This document shows positions 16,754-25,361 of a stretch of 64,000 nt of DNA, piece by piece. Where the stretch lies: contig NZ_PEKV01000005.1 in assembly GCF_002796975.1 (NCBI RefSeq), positions 467,541-531,540 on the forward strand. The letters are read 5' to 3'. Both the position numbers and the translations under genes were made by a program. Within the stretch, counting starts at the first letter, position 1. Each line of letters starts with the position of its first letter. Below the pieces are notes generated by a model. It searched no databases. It saw only the letters and a list, made by a program, of their open reading frames with translations, and was not told where the DNA came from. Source of the stretch: Ferrovibrio sp. Its GTDB lineage: Bacteria > Pseudomonadota > Alphaproteobacteria > Ferrovibrionales > Ferrovibrionaceae.

Positions 16754-16903
16754 GGTGTCTCGTGTGAAAATAACGCCTTTGATCTAGAAAAGTGAGATAA
16801 CGCCCTTCGTCACCGCCAGGCCGATAATCTACTGGCCAATAGAGAAGACGTGAGATGTCCCGGAGAGGTGTGCGGTAAGCTGGCGGGATGACAAGGAGGG
16901 GGT

Positions 16904-17776
16904 ATGACTGGAAATCCAAGTCTTGATGACATCATGGGCGCAATTCACGAGTCTGGCTATCTCATGGAGCAGGAGGTGGCCACACAATTCGAACGACGCG
17001 GCTTTCATGTCAGAACCAATGTGGCGTTCGAAGATTTAGACGAAGGGAAATCTCGTGAGCTTGATGTAAAGGCTATCAAACGGGTTTCATTTGACGATAG
17101 CGCTAGGCTCTCGGCCTATATCGAGTTGCTAGTTGAATGCAAGAACAATACGAATCCGTTTGTATTTATTGCGCGCCCGAAGAGTGACTGGGATCGGCGC
17201 CAGTGCCCGGAAGAGTTTACCTTCCCCTATCGATATCAGATGAAAAAAAATTTAGGCGGCGGTCGCAGCATGACGCGAGATATTAACGCTTTCCATCATC
17301 TCGGATTCGACCAAGTCTACCAAGCACATGTTAATGCATGGAAGGCGGTACAATTTTGCAGGATCGATCGCAAGGGGAACGGCTGGCATGCCAATCATGG
17401 TGGTCTTTATGACGCCATCTTTTATCCGATGGCTAAGGCGCTCAATGCTCGACGGAGTGCGGTGCCACAGCCATCGAGGCCGGACGATTGGCGCTACATT
17501 TGGTTGTTCTTTCCGCTTGTTGTTACATCAGGTGATTTGTTTCTGATTGACTCTAGTGCGGAGGTGCCGCGACCAACTCCTGTAGATCATGTTTCGTTTG
17601 AGCGCGAACTGAAATCAGGAAAGCTCTCGGGGTCATTTATGGTGACATTTGTACGGAGGGCGGCGTTGGAGGCCTTTCTCGACAGTGTGGTCGATCCGCT
17701 AGCTATGCTTTCGATAAGTCTTATCGAAAAGCGTCAAGAATTTTTAAAGACAACAGACCTGGACTGGTCCGACTGA
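16904..17776 (+). CDS. PD-(D/E)xK nuclease-like protein, stand-alone
   Basis: The N-terminal part of this 290-residue protein has an Mrr-like order: GYLMEQEVATQFERRGFHV with E23, then RELDVKA with D54, then AYIELLVECKN with E78 and K80. That is the E...D...ExK core of restriction-type nucleases. The remaining 200 residues, with aromatic-rich WRYIWLFFPLVVTSGDLFLID, are unassigned. The start ATG has a strong ribosome site (AAGGAGGGGG). No methyltransferase, helicase or ATPase gene accompanies it, so it is a solitary nuclease at the right end of the element, just before the 46-bp repeat cluster. Its role (defence, or DNA repair as in some Mrr relatives) is open. Confidence 0.75.
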   Translation: MTGNPSLDDIMGAIHESGYLMEQEVATQFERRGFHVRTNVAFEDLDEGKSRELDVKAIKRVSFDDSARLSAYIELLVECKNNTNPFVFIARPKSDWDRRQCPEEFTFPYRYQMKKNLGGGRSMTRDINAFHHLGFDQVYQAHVNAWKAVQFCRIDRKGNGWHANHGGLYDAIFYPMAKALNARRSAVPQPSRPDDWRYIWLFFPLVVTSGDLFLIDSSAEVPRPTPVDHVSFERELKSGKLSGSFMVTFVRRAALEAFLDSVVDPLAMLSISLIEKRQEFLKTTDLDWSD

Positions 17777-17794
17777 TTCTGTACGGGACAGAAT
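17776..17794 (+). terminator. Hairpin at the end of the nuclease gene
   Basis: ATTCTGT (17776-17782) pairs perfectly with ACAGAAT (17788-17794) around a 5-nt loop, starting at the last base of the stop codon. There is no T run, so termination is only probable. Confidence 0.4.
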
Positions 17795-17906
17795 GAACGC
17801 CATGTTGAGGCACATGATCCGACTATAAGCCGTCCATGGGTAAATGGGGGAGGGCGACTGGCCGGCTAGCTACGTTACCCGAAAGGTTAGATGATATCTC
17901 ATCTTT

Positions 17907-18090
17907 ATAGATTCCGTGAGATGGCCTCCCGCAGTGAGGCTGACTCGGCTAGTAGATTTTGCGACTTAGCCTCCAGCGGAGGTAAAATACCTGGTTGGTA
18001 GATTTTACGACTTGGCCTCCGGCGGAGACAAAATGCCTGATCAGTAGATTTTTCAAGTTCTCCACTGGCCAGTAGAGTTTAGCGCCGACG
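17907..18090 (+). repeat. Tandem 46-bp repeats (locus B)
   Basis: Units begin at 17952, 17998 and 18044, each GTAGATTTT, exactly 46 bp apart. A diverged unit starts 45 bp earlier (17907) and a truncated one at 18072. Each full unit carries a palindromic CCTCC-n-GCGGAG core and an AAAAT(A/G)CC tail. The two best copies (17952 and 17998) differ at nine positions, all transitions. The array fills most of the 361-bp gene-free stretch 17777-18138 and marks the junction between the accessory element and the catabolic cluster. Confidence 0.8.
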
Positions 18091-18105
18091 TTCGGCGTTG
18101 CCTCA

Positions 18106-18124
18106 AGCTGCCAATGTGGCAGCT
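18106..18124 (-). terminator. Perfect hairpin after the leftward catabolic operon
   Basis: AGCTGCCA (18106-18113) pairs perfectly with TGGCAGCT (18117-18124) around ATG. It lies 15 bp beyond the stop of the SDR gene. A second hairpin (CGCCGA / TCGGCG, 18083-18097) follows. Neither has a T run, so they could act as Rho-independent-like ends or as mRNA protection. Confidence 0.45.
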
Positions 18125-18138
18125 CAGAAGCTATCGGC

Positions 18139-18993
18139 TTATCGCCTAAGTTGAGCCGCCCGTAGCTGGCCCGTTAGAGATGACCAGGCAATCGGGGCGC
18201 CCGCCCGCTCGGCGGCCTCGGCCCCTGGAAGGTTTTGGTCCCAAAGGTTGGCGCGAAACCGGCGCGCAGTCACGCCTTCGGCTTCAGATCCAAGCAACCA
18301 GGCAATCGGCGGTACCATGACCTCTGGCGGCAGCATTGAGGATCGTAGGATCGGGGCGTCTTGGGGAATAAAGGCCGTATCAGTCACGCCACCTGGCACC
18401 ACGACGTTGACTGTGATGCCAGTTCCAAGAAGGTCCTGTGCTGCGATTGCCGACAACGATTCTGTCGCTGCCTTAGACGCCCCGTAGCCAGCACTTCCCG
18501 CGACCAGCATAGAATCCAGCGAAGTGGTGACGTTGATGATTCGGCCTTTGCCCTGACGACGAAAGATCGGAATTGCCGCTCGCATCAAGCGAAAGGCAGC
18601 TGTAGTGTTGACCGAAAGAAAAATGTCCCAAACTGGATCTGTCATCTCCCAGAACTTTGGCGGGTTCTCTAAGAAATTTTTGCGGATGATATTGCGGCCG
18701 ACGCCCGCATTGTTGATCAAGGCCGTGACTGGGCCAAATTCACTAACGGCGAAGCCTACGATCTTCTCGCTCGCTTCGGGTTGCCGGAGATCGACCCGAA
18801 TGAATCTGCACGCCTTTGCGAATGGCGTCTCGCTCAGCTCAGCCCTGAAAGTCTTGATAGACGTTTCAGATACATCTGCCACGACCACCGAAGCCCCACG
18901 GTGCAGCAGGCCCGTTGCGATGGCCTTACCTATCCCGGCCGCCGCGCCTGTGACGATGACGGTCTCGTCTAAGCTGTCTGCTGCGCGGCTCAT
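18139..18993 (-). CDS. Short-chain dehydrogenase/reductase
   Basis: A classical SDR of 284 residues: a nucleotide-binding TGAAAGIG near the start, NNAG in ALINNAGVG, an active-site serine in NVTTSLDSM and the YGASK tyrosine-lysine pair. The start I chose is the ATG at 18993, which overlaps the stop of the SnoaL-like gene as ATGA; the longer reading to 19059 would overlap that gene heavily. It is the last gene of the leftward operon with two acyl-CoA dehydrogenases. A dehydrogenase acting on a hydroxyacyl-CoA or alcohol intermediate is likely, but the substrate is unknown. Confidence 0.85.
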   Translation of the reverse strand: MSRAADSLDETVIVTGAAAGIGKAIATGLLHRGASVVVADVSETSIKTFRAELSETPFAKACRFIRVDLRQPEASEKIVGFAVSEFGPVTALINNAGVGRNIIRKNFLENPPKFWEMTDPVWDIFLSVNTTAAFRLMRAAIPIFRRQGKGRIINVTTSLDSMLVAGSAGYGASKAATESLSAIAAQDLLGTGITVNVVVPGGVTDTAFIPQDAPILRSSMLPPEVMVPPIAWLLGSEAEGVTARRFRANLWDQNLPGAEAAERAGAPIAWSSLTGQLRAAQLRR

Positions 18994-19364
18994 GAGCGAA
19001 AAGTCGAGGGGGAGGATTGCCAGGAGACCAGGTGAGTTGAGCGTGCCTCGGCATACCAAGTAGCTGAGAACATGATGGTTGCGTCGTTGGATGTCCCGCG
19101 GGCAATGTAAGAAATATCCATCTCACCTGTAATGATGAATATTTCGCCGAATCGGCGAACATCGCTCTTGCGTGGCGCAAGCTTGGTATATTTCCGCATG
19201 CCGTCGGCGATCGATTTGATCAGAGACTGCTTGCTATCGCAGATACCATTGGTGTGAATGTATACGAGCGTGTCGCCCAAATATTCATCAAGGGCTTGCA
19301 GATTGCCGCCAATCGTGGCCTCTAGGCGCTTCGCCTCAAGATCAAGAATGCCTTGTTCGTTCAC
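18990..19364 (-). CDS. SnoaL/DUF4440-like NTF2-fold protein
   Basis: The 124-residue protein has the pattern of small NTF2-fold proteins: an N-terminal helix LEAKRLEATIGGNLQALDEYL, then DTLVYIHTNGICDSKQSLIKSI and beta strands ending MFSATWYAE. Such proteins are ketosteroid-isomerase-like isomerases, dehydratases or scaffolds. The gene overlaps the SDR start (ATGA) and the end of the upstream small gene, so it is translationally coupled in the operon. A small isomerase would fit a steroid- or isoprenoid-type pathway, but catalytic residues are not evident enough to assign a reaction. Confidence 0.7.
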   Translation of the reverse strand: MNEQGILDLEAKRLEATIGGNLQALDEYLGDTLVYIHTNGICDSKQSLIKSIADGMRKYTKLAPRKSDVRRFGEIFIITGEMDISYIARGTSNDATIMFSATWYAEARSTHLVSWQSSPSTFRS

Positions 19365-19569
19365 TCTGATGTCCTTCCTCGATGTCGGAATGGCAGGTTA
19401 AGCCTTTCGAATGGGCTTTTACCTTCTTGCCGAAGCGCGATCGGAAAAATTCATCAATGCCAGCGGCGAGTAAGAGCCACGGCTCGTAGCTGAGATATCC
19501 ATAGGCTTCCGAAGCGCTGGGGTAAGTCGTGGGCGCTGCGGTTGGCCTCTCTCGTACCTCAGGCGACAT
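19342..19569 (-). CDS. Small hypothetical protein in the catabolic operon
   Basis: About 75 residues from ATG 19569 (MSPEVRERPTAAPTTYPSAS), which is preceded by GGGGAG; an upstream ATG at 19584 lacks a ribosome site. It overlaps the start of the SnoaL-like gene by 23 bp and fills the gap after the racemase-like gene, so translation is plausible. The middle part YGYLSYEPWLLLAAGIDEFF is rich in aromatic residues. I recognise no family. It could be a remnant of a larger gene. Confidence 0.5.
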   Translation of the reverse strand: MSPEVRERPTAAPTTYPSASEAYGYLSYEPWLLLAAGIDEFFRSRFGKKVKAHSKGLTCHSDIEEGHQSERTRHS

Positions 19570-19596
19570 GACGTCTCCCCTCATGCTGACGACCCT

Positions 19597-20748
19597 CTAT
19601 TTCCCGTCAAAACTGGCGCCGGCTGCACACAAAGCCGAAATTTTAGACTCATCAAAGCCCCACTCCATCAGCGCTTCCGTGGCGCCTTCACCAATCCGCG
19701 GGGGCGGACCCGAGATCCCGCTGGGGGTACGCGAAAATCGCGGTGCAGGTGCTGGTTGTGGTACGCCGTTGATGTCGACAAAGGTTTGGCGTTCTCGATT
19801 GTGGGGATGCGACAGCGCCTCTGTCATCGACAGGATCGGCGTTAGGCAGGCATCGACGCCCTTGAAGATCGCCGCCCATTCGTCACGCGTCTTCCGTTTG
19901 ATCGCCGCCGTAAAGGCCGTCTTCAGGACCGGCCATTGCGGCCTGTCGCGCTGTGCCGGCAGGGCTGCCGGATCGAGGCCGATCCGCGTCACGAATTCCG
20001 CATAGAACTGCGCCTCGATGGCGCCGACCGCGACAAACTTGCCGTCGGCCGTCTCATAGACGCCGTACCAGGGCGCGCCACCATCGAGCACGTTGGCGGC
20101 CCGGCGATCGGCCCAGGCGCCAGACGCCAGACGGCCGAAATGCGGCGCCATCAGGCTGGCCGATCCGTCGGTCATTGCGGCGTCGATTACCTGGCCCTGG
20201 CCGGACTGCCTTGCCTCCAGCAAGGCCGCGACAATGCCCAAAGCGAGATACACGCCGCCGCCGCCGAAATCGCCGACCAGGTTCAGCGGCGGCACCGGCC
20301 TGTCGCCGCCGATCGCATGCAGTGCGCCCGACAGGGCGATGTAATTGATGTCATGGCCCGCCACCGGCGCCATCGGGCCGTTTTGGCCCCAGCCGGTCAT
20401 GCGGCCATAGACCAGACGCGGATTGCGTGCGAGGCAGGCGTCAGGTCCGATGCCCAGCCGCTCCGTGACGCCGGGCCGGAAGCCTTCGATCAGCGCATCG
20501 GCCTTTTCCACCAGCTGCAGCACGACGTCTGCCGCGCCGGGCGCCTTGAGGTCGAGCATCATGGAACGCCGGCCGCGGCTCATCACCTCGAACCGGTCTG
20601 CCGGTGTGTCGGGATTCGCCGGCTGCAGGCGATCGACCCGCAGCAGGTCGGCGCCCATGTCGGCCAGCAGCATGCCGCAGAACGGCCCCGGACCCATGGA
20701 GGCGATTTCCAGGATTTTTATGCCCTGCAGCGGACCCGTGCGTTTCAT
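19597..20748 (-). CDS. CaiB/BaiF family protein, alpha-methylacyl-CoA racemase-like
   Basis: The 383-residue protein has the class III CoA-transferase fold. The N-terminal [22 protein letters not shown] (residues 19-40) matches alpha-methylacyl-CoA racemases better than transferases. The racemase catalytic pair can be placed at H in [13 protein letters not shown] (about 130) and D in [10 protein letters not shown] (about 158). Racemases of this type invert the 2-methyl centre of branched acyl-CoA thioesters, which is needed before oxidation of isoprenoid and steroid side chains. The gene is 9 bp after the flavin oxidoreductase gene in the leftward operon. A CoA-transferase role cannot be excluded. 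Confidence 0.8.
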   Translation of the reverse strand: MKRTGPLQGIKILEIASMGPGPFCGMLLADMGADLLRVDRLQPANPDTPADRFEVMSRGRRSMMLDLKAPGAADVVLQLVEKADALIEGFRPGVTERLGIGPDACLARNPRLVYGRMTGWGQNGPMAPVAGHDINYIALSGALHAIGGDRPVPPLNLVGDFGGGGVYLALGIVAALLEARQSGQGQVIDAAMTDGSASLMAPHFGRLASGAWADRRAANVLDGGAPWYGVYETADGKFVAVGAIEAQFYAEFVTRIGLDPAALPAQRDRPQWPVLKTAFTAAIKRKTRDEWAAIFKGVDACLTPILSMTEALSHPHNRERQTFVDINGVPQPAPAPRFSRTPSGISGPPPRIGEGATEALMEWGFDESKISALCAAGASFDGK

Positions 20749-20757
20749 CTCGGGATC

Positions 20758-21702
20758 CTAGGCGGCCAGCAAGGCTTTCGCAGCGCGATATTCGGCATCG
20801 ATGCGATCGACGAATTCGGCAACGCTAGGGATATCCTTCACGGCGCCGATGCCCTGGCCGGCAGCCCAGATATCGCGCCAGACCTTCTTGGCGCCGGTGT
20901 TATAGGGCGTACCGCGCGGGGGTAGATTTTCCGGGTCGAGGCCTGCGTCGCGGATCGAAGGCTTGAGGTAATTGCCGTTCACGCCGCTGAAGAGGTCGGT
21001 ATAGATGACGTCGGTGGCGCTTGAATCAACCACCATCTGCTTGTGGGCCAGTGGCGCACCGGCTTCCTTGGTGGCGATGAAGGCGGAACCGATATAGGCA
21101 AGATCGCAACCCATCGCCTGCGCCGCCAGGACCGAGCGGCCGTTGGCGATGGCGCCTGACAGGATCAGCAGGCCATCGAACCACTCGCGGATTTCCTGCA
21201 CCAGCGCGAAAGGCGAGAGGCGGCCGCCATGGCCACCGGCACCTGCGGCCACGGCGATCAGGCCGTCGACGCCGGCACTCGCTGCCTTGCGCGCATGCAC
21301 GATATTGGTGACATCGTGAATCACCAGGCCACCGTAGGAATGTATGGCATCGATCAGCGGCTTCTGCACACCCAGCGCCGTGATCACGATCGGCACGCGA
21401 TGCTTCACGCAGCTGGCCAGATCGGCCTGAAGCCGCTCGTTGGTCTTGTGAACGATCAGGTTGACGGCATAGGGCGCCGACGGCCGCGACGGGTGCGCCT
21501 TGTCATGGGCCGCCAGTTCCGCGTTCAGATTCGACAGCCATTCGTCCAGCACTTCGGCCGGTCGCGCACTCAGGGCCGGGAAGGTGCCGATGACACCGGC
21601 CTTGCACTGCGCGAGCGCTAGATTGTAGTCGGAGGCGATCAGCATCGGAGCGCCGACCAGAGGTACGCGCAGGCGGCCCTGCAGGGCATGTGGCAATGCC
21701 AT
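20758..21702 (-). CDS. Nitronate monooxygenase-family flavin oxidoreductase
   Basis: The 314-residue TIM-barrel protein starts with RVPLVGAPMLIASDYNLALAQCKAGVIGTFPAL and carries the FMN-phosphate segment GRSVLAAQAMGCDLAYIGSAFIAT, typical of the nitronate monooxygenase (2-nitropropane dioxygenase) family. HGG in GAGGHGGRLSPFALVQEI sits where the family has its catalytic His. In acyl-CoA pathways such proteins can act on cyclic CoA thioesters; mycobacterial IpdC of steroid C/D-ring catabolism is a member. Its position between an acyl-CoA dehydrogenase and a racemase suggests such a role rather than nitronate detoxification. This is inference. Confidence 0.8.
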   Translation of the reverse strand: MALPHALQGRLRVPLVGAPMLIASDYNLALAQCKAGVIGTFPALSARPAEVLDEWLSNLNAELAAHDKAHPSRPSAPYAVNLIVHKTNERLQADLASCVKHRVPIVITALGVQKPLIDAIHSYGGLVIHDVTNIVHARKAASAGVDGLIAVAAGAGGHGGRLSPFALVQEIREWFDGLLILSGAIANGRSVLAAQAMGCDLAYIGSAFIATKEAGAPLAHKQMVVDSSATDVIYTDLFSGVNGNYLKPSIRDAGLDPENLPPRGTPYNTGAKKVWRDIWAAGQGIGAVKDIPSVAEFVDRIDAEYRAAKALLAA

Positions 21703-21764
21703 TTCTCTTTCCTTCCCTATGAAATTTATCTGCCGGTCCGGCGCAGCCGTGGCGCCTTCGGCAC

Positions 21765-22991
21765 TTACTGCTTTGCGAGGTCCTTGAACGGAATGTCCTT
21801 GTCCACGCGGATTTCCGCCGGCATGCCCAGAACGCGCTCGGCAATGACGGTGCGGAGAATCTCTTCGGTGCCGCCGCCGATACGCGTTCCCGGCGCATCC
21901 AGCAGCGCCTGCTGCATGACCGCTTTCAGCGGGCTTAAGCCGGGATCGACCAGCGAGCCGGTCATTTCCAGCAATTCGCTGCCGAAACGTGCAATGGCCT
22001 GACGCTTGTTGGCGTTGACGATTTTCAGCATCGAACTTTCCGGCCCGGGCGTCTGGCCGCGGGACAGCGCCGTCATGGTGCGGAACCTGGTGAACCGCAT
22101 GCCCTGCTGCTGCACATACCAGTCCGCCAGCTTGTCGCGGATCAGTGCATTGCGCAGGGCGGGGCCGTCTTCCAGCTCAAGCTGCCGGCACAGCCGGAAC
22201 AGATCGGCGAAATTGGGCTCGCGGGATTCGCCGACGGCCAGCCGTTCGTTCATCAGCGTGGCGACGGCCACCTTCCAGCCATCGCCCACCGCACCCAGGC
22301 GCTGTGCATCGGGGATGCGGACATCGGTGAAGAAGACTTCATTGAAGTTGGAGGAATCAGAAATCTGCCGGATCGGCTTGATGGTGATGCCCGGCGACTT
22401 CATGTTGAGGAAGAAGAATGTCAGGCCCTTGTGTTTCGGCAGCGAGGGATCGCTGCGGGTGACCAGGACGCCCCAGTCGGAGAAATGTGCCCCTGACGTC
22501 CAGATTTTCTGGCCGTTGATCACCCAGTCGTCACCGTCCTTCACGGACCTGGTCTGCAGTGCAGCCACATCCGATCCGGCAGCCGGCTCGGAGAAAAGCT
22601 GGCACCAGATTTCCTCGCCGCGCACGGCCGGGCCCACGAAGCGGGTCTTCTGCTCCTCGGTGGCGAAGGTCATCATGGTGGGAATGCACATGCCCAGGCC
22701 GATGTCGAAGACGCTGTGCGGCACCAGATAGTTCGATTGTTCCTGGTCGAAGATCACTTGGTAGATCTGCGGCAGGGCGCGGCCGCCATACTGTTTCGGC
22801 CAACTCAGGCCGACCAGGCCGGCTTCGGCCTTCTTGCGCTGCCATTCGCGGGCCAGCGGCAGCATGTCCAGCGACCCATAGGAGACCGGATACACCGTCC
22901 GGGTCTCGCTTTTCGGTTCGGCATTGGCTTCCAGAAAGGCGCGCACTTCGGCGCGGAACGCCGCTTCTTCGGGAGTATCGCTGAAATCCAT
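21765..22991 (-). CDS. Acyl-CoA dehydrogenase (subunit with TEEI motif)
   Basis: The 408-residue protein is a full-length acyl-CoA dehydrogenase. The flavin-binding segment reads WCQLFSEPAAGSDVA (about residues 130-145), followed by WVINGQKIWTSGAH and a C-terminal RIGGGTEEILRTVIAERVLG. Enzymes of this family introduce a 2,3 double bond in acyl-CoA, with electrons passed to ETF. It is followed on the mRNA by the flavin oxidoreductase and preceded, 9 bp away, by a second acyl-CoA dehydrogenase of different type. Adjacent unequal pairs form alpha2beta2 enzymes in steroid side-chain degradation (FadE28-FadE29 type), so a heteromer is likely. Confidence 0.9.
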   Translation of the reverse strand: MDFSDTPEEAAFRAEVRAFLEANAEPKSETRTVYPVSYGSLDMLPLAREWQRKKAEAGLVGLSWPKQYGGRALPQIYQVIFDQEQSNYLVPHSVFDIGLGMCIPTMMTFATEEQKTRFVGPAVRGEEIWCQLFSEPAAGSDVAALQTRSVKDGDDWVINGQKIWTSGAHFSDWGVLVTRSDPSLPKHKGLTFFFLNMKSPGITIKPIRQISDSSNFNEVFFTDVRIPDAQRLGAVGDGWKVAVATLMNERLAVGESREPNFADLFRLCRQLELEDGPALRNALIRDKLADWYVQQQGMRFTRFRTMTALSRGQTPGPESSMLKIVNANKRQAIARFGSELLEMTGSLVDPGLSPLKAVMQQALLDAPGTRIGGGTEEILRTVIAERVLGMPAEIRVDKDIPFKDLAKQ

Positions 22992-23000
22992 GACTGTTCC

Positions 23001-24110
23001 TCAGGCGGCGTTGCGTTGTTCGAGAGTCTGGATGAGGCGGTCCTTCCAGATGCGGGGACTGCCGAGCATGACCGCCAGCAGCGCTGCGCGCCGGTAATAC
23101 AGGTGGCAGTCAAACTCCCAGGTGAAGCCGACGCCGCCATGCGTCTGGATATTTTCCTTGGAGGCGAACCAGTAAGCCTCGCAGGCTGAAATACGGGCCG
23201 CCGCTGCTGCGACAGGCAGTTCGGCTGGCCCGTTCTGCAGCGCCCACGCGCCGTAATAGGCATTTGACCGCGCCGTCTCGATGGCGATCCACATATCGGC
23301 GAGCTTGTGCTTGATCGCCTGATACGAGCCGATCTGTCGCCCGAAGGAGCGTCGCTGCAGCGAATAGTCCCGCGCCATCTCAAGCGAGCGCTGCGCACCG
23401 CCGATCTGTTCGAAGGACACCAGGACCGCGGCGCCATCGATCAGGGTTTCGATCACGCTCCAGCCAGTCTGGCCAGCCAGAAGCTCGGCTGGCGCACGGT
23501 TGAAGGTCACTTTTGCATGGCCGCGGCTGTCGTCGACGCTGTCCACGGCTTCGATGGCGACAGCCGGCTGGCGCAGGTCGGCGCGGCAGAGCACGATCCG
23601 GCCCTGGCTGTCACGTGCGACGACGATGGCGAAATCAGCGCAATCCGCGTCGATGACCGGCAGTTTGGTCCCGGACAGCGTCTTGCCGTCGAATGTCGTG
23701 CCGATGGTCTTGGCCGATGGCGCCGCTGTGCCCTCCGAAAGGGCAAAGGTGCCGATCACGCTGCCATCGGCGAGGCCCGGCAGCCAAGCTGTCTTCTGCC
23801 GTTCGTCGGCGGCCTGCAGGATCGCATTGGTGGCGAGATAGGCCGAAGACGAGAAGGGGACGGGTGCGACGCAGCGCCCCAGTTCCTCTGCGATGACGCA
23901 AAGGTCGATATAGCTCAGTCCAAGGCCGCCGTATTCCTCCGGGATGGCAGTGCCCATCCAGCCCATATCGGCAATTGCCTGCCAGAGCGTGCGATCGAAC
24001 GGAGCGCCATCCAGCCGTGCGTTGACCTTGGCCGGGGTGCAGTGCTTTTCCAGAAAGCGGCGCGCTTGGCTCCGCAGCTCCTGCTGCTCGTCAGAGAAAT
24101 CAAAATTCAT
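23001..24110 (-). CDS. Acyl-CoA dehydrogenase (second subunit)
   Basis: From ATG 24110 the product is 369 residues (MNFDFSDEQQELRSQARRF). The N-terminal and C-terminal helical domains are recognisable, with SYQAIKHKLADMWI and IQTHGGVGFTWEFDCHLYYRR. The middle domain is less conserved than in the neighbour (GTFALSEGTAAPSA in place of the usual ALTEPxAGSD), as expected for the partner subunit of a heteromeric enzyme. It is the first gene of the leftward operon. A FadR-type operator sits about 90 bp upstream of the start, overlapping the probable promoter. The longer frame upstream of 24110 has no ribosome site. Confidence 0.88.
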   Translation of the reverse strand: MNFDFSDEQQELRSQARRFLEKHCTPAKVNARLDGAPFDRTLWQAIADMGWMGTAIPEEYGGLGLSYIDLCVIAEELGRCVAPVPFSSSAYLATNAILQAADERQKTAWLPGLADGSVIGTFALSEGTAAPSAKTIGTTFDGKTLSGTKLPVIDADCADFAIVVARDSQGRIVLCRADLRQPAVAIEAVDSVDDSRGHAKVTFNRAPAELLAGQTGWSVIETLIDGAAVLVSFEQIGGAQRSLEMARDYSLQRRSFGRQIGSYQAIKHKLADMWIAIETARSNAYYGAWALQNGPAELPVAAAAARISACEAYWFASKENIQTHGGVGFTWEFDCHLYYRRAALLAVMLGSPRIWKDRLIQTLEQRNAA

Positions 24111-24199
24111 GTTTGGTCTGTTTCCGCCCTGAAATTTCCGCAGGGCGAGGCACACGCGTGGCGGCCTCGATGCGGCGTCGCTTAATTTTTCAAATCCAA

Positions 24200-24227
24200 T
24201 GGTAGTGCCATTAATAATTGTGAGTCA
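24200..24227 (-). promoter_or_regulatory. FadR-type operator and -35 for the leftward catabolic operon
   Basis: TGGTAGTGCCA at 24200-24210 lies within the palindrome AATGGTAGTGCCATT. On the minus strand a TTGACT (24222-24227) precedes it, so the site covers the probable -10 region of the acyl-CoA dehydrogenase operon. The core GGTNNNNCC matches the sites at 24353, 37408, 41479, 41635 and 41746. Confidence 0.7.
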
Positions 24228-24343
24228 AGACGGAAAAAATACGGCGAAGTCAGACCGATAAGGGCCGCTAATTAACGCAACATAATATGGATAAAAACGC
24301 ATATTTTCGCATGTGCACCCTTCTGAGTGTGGCGGAAAGTGTG

Positions 24344-24363
24344 TTGACTTAATGGTCCTACCA
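24344..24363 (+). promoter_or_regulatory. FadR-type operator and -35 for the rightward catabolic operon
   Basis: TTGACT (24344-24349) is followed three bases later by TGGTCCTACCA (24353-24363), a perfect GGT-n3-ACC operator core. Bound regulator would occupy the -35/-10 spacer and block the promoter of the enoyl-CoA hydratase operon. A clear -10 is not visible. Confidence 0.7.
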
Positions 24364-24419
24364 TGGCAGAAGGCGGCAACAACGGCGATTTGTTCAGCGC
24401 CCGCCTGCAGGGAGGAAAA

Positions 24420-25283
24420 ATGGATTACACCAGTCTCAAATACGAAATCGCCAAAGGTATTCTGACGATTACCCTGAACCGGCCGGCCAAGCTGAATGCC
24501 GTCACCTGGCAGATGCGCGACGAACTGATCCACGCGCTCGACCAGGCGGATGCCGATGACGGCGTGCGTGTTGTGATCATCACCGGCGAAGGCCGCGCCT
24601 TCTCCGCCGGTGCGGACCTGTCGAGCGGCGCCGACCACTGGAATTTCGACAAGCGCAACGAACCTGCCGACACCTTCCCGACGAATCGGGATGGCGGCGG
24701 CGCCGTCACCCTGCGGCTGTTCGATCTCAAAAAGCCCGTCATTGCCGCCGTGAACGGCGCCGCCACAGGCTTTGGCGCCACCATGCTGCTGCCGATGGAT
24801 ATCCGCCTGGCGTCGATCAATGCCCGGGTCGGCTTTGTGTTCACGCGCCGCGGTGTGGTGATGGAGGCCGCGAGTTCGTGGTTCCTGCCGCGCGTCATCG
24901 GCATCAACCATGCGATGGAATGGGTGATGTCCGGCCGCCTGGTCGGTGCGCAGGAAGCCGCAGATGCGGGCCTGTTCAACAGCGTGCATGCGCCGGAAGA
25001 CCTGTTGCCGGAAGCGCGCCGGATCGCTGCCGAAATCCGCGACAATGCTGCCCCCGTCTCTGTCGCGCTTTGCCGCCAGATGATGTGGAAAATGCTGACG
25101 GCCGATCATCCGATGGAAGCGCACAAGATCGATTCACGCGGCATGCGCGCGCTCGGGAAGACCACCGATGCCCGCGAAGGCATCGCCTCCTTCCTGGAAA
25201 AGCGCCCGCCGCAATTCTCCAACAGGCCCTCGGCCGACATGCCGGATTTCTATCCGTGGTGGCAGCCCCGCGAATTTAGCTGA
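24420..25283 (+). CDS. Enoyl-CoA hydratase/isomerase family protein
   Basis: The ATG at 24420 follows GGAGG and starts a 287-residue crotonase-fold protein: LTITLNRPAKLNAV, the oxyanion-hole GRAFSAGADLSSG (about 60-72) and NGAATGFGATMLLPMDIRLAS. The position of the first catalytic Glu is taken by FVFTRRGVVMEAASSWFLPRVIG, which keeps a Glu. Crotonases hydrate or isomerise enoyl-CoA or cleave C-C bonds. It is the first gene of the long rightward operon and is followed by an aldehyde dehydrogenase. A hydratase-lyase releasing an aldehyde is therefore also possible. Confidence 0.88.
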   Translation: MDYTSLKYEIAKGILTITLNRPAKLNAVTWQMRDELIHALDQADADDGVRVVIITGEGRAFSAGADLSSGADHWNFDKRNEPADTFPTNRDGGGAVTLRLFDLKKPVIAAVNGAATGFGATMLLPMDIRLASINARVGFVFTRRGVVMEAASSWFLPRVIGINHAMEWVMSGRLVGAQEAADAGLFNSVHAPEDLLPEARRIAAEIRDNAAPVSVALCRQMMWKMLTADHPMEAHKIDSRGMRALGKTTDAREGIASFLEKRPPQFSNRPSADMPDFYPWWQPREFS

Positions 25284-25361
25284 CAGCTGGGCATTGCAGA
25301 CCTCGAGAGACGCGTTGTCCCGGTCGGGATGACGTCCCCCGCACGTAAAGGGAATAACCAG

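Noticed and set aside
16904..17776. Classical restriction-modification system
   Set aside because: The nuclease-like gene has no methyltransferase or specificity gene nearby.
17907..18090. CRISPR array
   Set aside because: The units follow each other directly with no unique spacers, the copies diverge, and no cas gene is present.
19936..20925. Rightward reading frame of about 330 codons opposite the racemase-like gene
   Set aside because: The leftward reading has conserved family motifs; the rightward one is a shadow.
20917..20926. Further copy of the 46-bp repeat (GTAGATTTT inside the flavin oxidoreductase gene)
   Set aside because: Only the first nine bases match, and they lie inside a conserved coding region.
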